From contig JAUXPJ010000002.1 in NCBI GenBank assembly GCA_030683815.1, positions 85,499 through 149,498 on the forward strand: a DNA stretch of 64,000 bases, in the 5' to 3' direction. The notes under the pieces are model-generated. The model made no database searches. It had not been told where the DNA came from and saw only the letters and a list, made by a program, of their open reading frames with translations. This stretch comes from Flavobacteriaceae bacterium. GTDB taxonomy: Bacteria; Bacteroidota; Bacteroidia; Flavobacteriales; Flavobacteriaceae. Made by a program: the position numbers and the translations under genes. Below, piece by piece: positions 62,507 through 64,000 of this stretch (its first letter is position 1; every line of letters starts with the position of its first letter).

Positions 62507-63805
62507 TTAGTTATTTATATAGAACTTCAATAAAAATGGTAAATTCATTATAAATAGAACTATTATATGAGAAATTAGAAAAATATTCTTACTATTATCA
62601 TTTAAATTTAATTCTTGAAATTTTTTAAGCAAACTCAAAATAAGTAAAGGCAAAAAAATCATAAACCATCTAAATTGGACATAAGAAACTACAATGAATG
62701 ATATCAATATTGTAAAACTGATTGCAAATAATAATATTAAATTTGAATAATTCTTTAAATTTATTTTACTAATACTAGACAATTTTAACAACAAAAAGCT
62801 AATGCCAAATAAAAACAACAACCCTAATGACCTTAGATATCCAAAAAAACTATCTTTTAAACCATAATAAAATTCAATTAAAGTAACTTTGTAATCGAAA
62901 ATTATCATTCCAAAAAAAGTATTTGGTAATGAATTATTGCCGTTTTTTGATAAATACTCTTTTACTTCATTTATATCAACATGTTTTCTTCTATCAATTT
63001 CTCCACTTTGTACTTTTAAAATATTATAATAATCCCATTGTGCCCAATTTACATCATGTTTTAAAACTTTATCATCAAATGAAAGTTTCTTATTATCAAC
63101 AATAGAAGGAAAATTTAGAATGGTTAAAACACTAATTAACCCTAAAAACAAATAAACACTTTTTTTAGTTAAAACTAAAATCTTATGATTACTAATAAAA
63201 AATAAAAGTAACATAAAACTCGGTAAATAAACTAAAGACATTTTTCTTGTACTTAGCATAAAACCAATAAATACCCCAATTAAAAAAAAATTAATTTTAC
63301 TCCGATTAGAAGATTCTGTTTCAAAAAATATCAGCATAAAAACAACTGAAGCAAATACATCTAATAACAAATCATTTACGCCAATAAATAAATAGCTTTG
63401 AAGTACTATTATATAAAAAATAGAAATATATGCAACAAGACGAAAGTTCATTGAAAGTTTAAAAAACCTCCTTTCAATATAAACAGTTGTAATAAAAAAT
63501 ATTATTGCCGATAAAAAACTTGAAATCTTTAAACTTAATAACGGGTTTTCAAATATTTTATTAATAAAACCGCTTAATATTAAAAATGTTATTGAAGCTC
63601 CTTTAACAATTGCTTGATAATAGTTGTTTTTAATTGCAAATAACAAATCTTCTAAATATTTACCTTCATCACCTGATGGTGTTTGTTCAAAGAAATATCT
63701 ATCAAATTTAATTTTTGAATATAATAATATCTGAATTGTAAGCAATAATACCGAAAAATATAAAAATTTATTCCATTTAATTTTTGTAAGAATTGCTTTT
63801 ATCAT
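62507..63805 (-). CDS. Polytopic membrane protein, GT39-like glycosyltransferase candidate
   Basis: The 432-residue protein has about ten transmembrane helices. After the first helix an extracytoplasmic loop holds TPSGDEGKYLEDL, resembling the Asp-Glu catalytic site of GT-C glycosyltransferases such as dolichyl-phosphate mannosyltransferases (GT39/ArnT). The conserved context continues with helices carrying GVNDLLLDVFASVVFMLIFF and GFMLSTRKMSLVYLPSFML. The region is more AT-rich than its neighbours. Cell-envelope glycosylation is plausible but only inferred, and the lipid-linked sugar donor cannot be named. Confidence 0.55.
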   Translation of the reverse strand: MIKAILTKIKWNKFLYFSVLLLTIQILLYSKIKFDRYFFEQTPSGDEGKYLEDLLFAIKNNYYQAIVKGASITFLILSGFINKIFENPLLSLKISSFLSAIIFFITTVYIERRFFKLSMNFRLVAYISIFYIIVLQSYLFIGVNDLLLDVFASVVFMLIFFETESSNRSKINFFLIGVFIGFMLSTRKMSLVYLPSFMLLLFFISNHKILVLTKKSVYLFLGLISVLTILNFPSIVDNKKLSFDDKVLKHDVNWAQWDYYNILKVQSGEIDRRKHVDINEVKEYLSKNGNNSLPNTFFGMIIFDYKVTLIEFYYGLKDSFFGYLRSLGLLFLFGISFLLLKLSSISKINLKNYSNLILLFAISFTILISFIVVSYVQFRWFMIFLPLLILSLLKKFQELNLNDNSKNIFLISHIIVLFIMNLPFLLKFYINN

Positions 63806-63888
63806 TCACTTTTTTGATTATAGATTTATTAAAACGATGGAATAAAATTCAATATATTAAATTAGTGCTGGTGCGTTAAAAAAATAGT

Positions 63889-64000
63889 TTAATCATCAAA
63901 AATATTATATTGATGTTCATTGACATTTTGATTGTTTTGAAAGTCGTTCAATAATTGACTTATCGGAGTTTTGTCAAAAGCAGATATGCTTAAAATTTGC
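63889..64000 (-). CDS. C-terminal end of an unidentified protein
   Basis: The last 36 codons and stop of a minus-strand gene lie here (AFDKTPISQLLNDFQNNQN, then HQYNIFDD); the rest is beyond the window. The C-terminus is polar and acidic. Too little is visible to name the family. It lies 83 bp upstream of the GT39-like gene on the same strand. Confidence 0.5.
   Translation of the reverse strand, partial: QILSISAFDKTPISQLLNDFQNNQNVNEHQYNIFDD

Overview
The window looks like chromosomal DNA from a member of the Flavobacteriaceae (Bacteroidota), probably Flavobacterium or a close relative. It is AT-rich. Genes lack obvious Shine-Dalgarno sequences. Many starts are preceded by the Bacteroidota -7 element TAnnTTTG. 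It carries lineage-typical families: FecI/FecR/TonB-receptor signalling, GLPGLI, DUF5686, GSCFA, SPII lipoproteins and RE_Eco47II. No prophage, intact transposase, rRNA operon or CRISPR array was found.

Layout. (1) 1-5.8 kb: a minus-strand ECF sigma factor, FecR and TonB-receptor set, then plus-strand surface lipoproteins and a lipoprotein metalloprotease. (2) 5.9-14.2 kb, minus strand: DUF423, an LtaS-like sulfatase-fold enzyme, thyA/2TM/folA, a bifunctional nuclease with a CNT nucleoside transporter, and etfBA. (3) 14.6-24.4 kb: a DUF5686 outer-membrane protein, a membrane pyrophosphatase (hppA), a deoxynucleoside kinase, a GLPGLI protein and a TonB-dependent receptor. (4) 24.5-31.8 kb: a rhodanese-thioredoxin lipoprotein and a methionine/SAM block (metF, metH, metK). 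A SAM-I riboswitch precedes metH and a SAM-II-like riboswitch precedes metK. (5) 32-37 kb: trxA, tRNA-Asp, a decayed patch (integrase stub, ywbE broken by one stop codon, diverged repeats), a lipoprotein, a membrane-anchored AraC/TPR regulator, initiator tRNA and a tRNA fragment. (6) 37-48.4 kb: era, der, a type II restriction-modification cassette, an M23/MerR/LemA/TPM/TPM operon and alaS. (7) 48.5-64 kb: GSCFA, gpmI, a thioredoxin-like lipoprotein, a CoA-transferase, map, a methyltransferase, an atypical NorCB-like pair, ApbE, an OmpA lipoprotein, TonB, an acyltransferase, a beta-barrel protein, a GT-C-like membrane protein and the end of one more gene.

How the genes connect. The metH-metF and metK transcripts each appear to sense SAM, but through unrelated aptamer classes. 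thyA and folA form the dTMP/folate loop, supported nearby by metF, a nucleoside importer and a deoxynucleoside kinase. The restriction-modification cassette has a methyltransferase with a fused MerR-like HTH, and matching half-sites lie at its own start codon.

The strongest candidates for something undescribed are three. First, a homologous structured leader shared by the TonB receptor at 21740 and the thioredoxin-like gene at 51157, whose closing stem is kept by different base pairs. Second, the metK leader, in which the SAM-II-like aptamer overlaps a large mutually exclusive hairpin that ends in a U-tract. Third, the putative self-operator of the HTH-methyltransferase. These rest on reading the sequence by eye; no database search was run.
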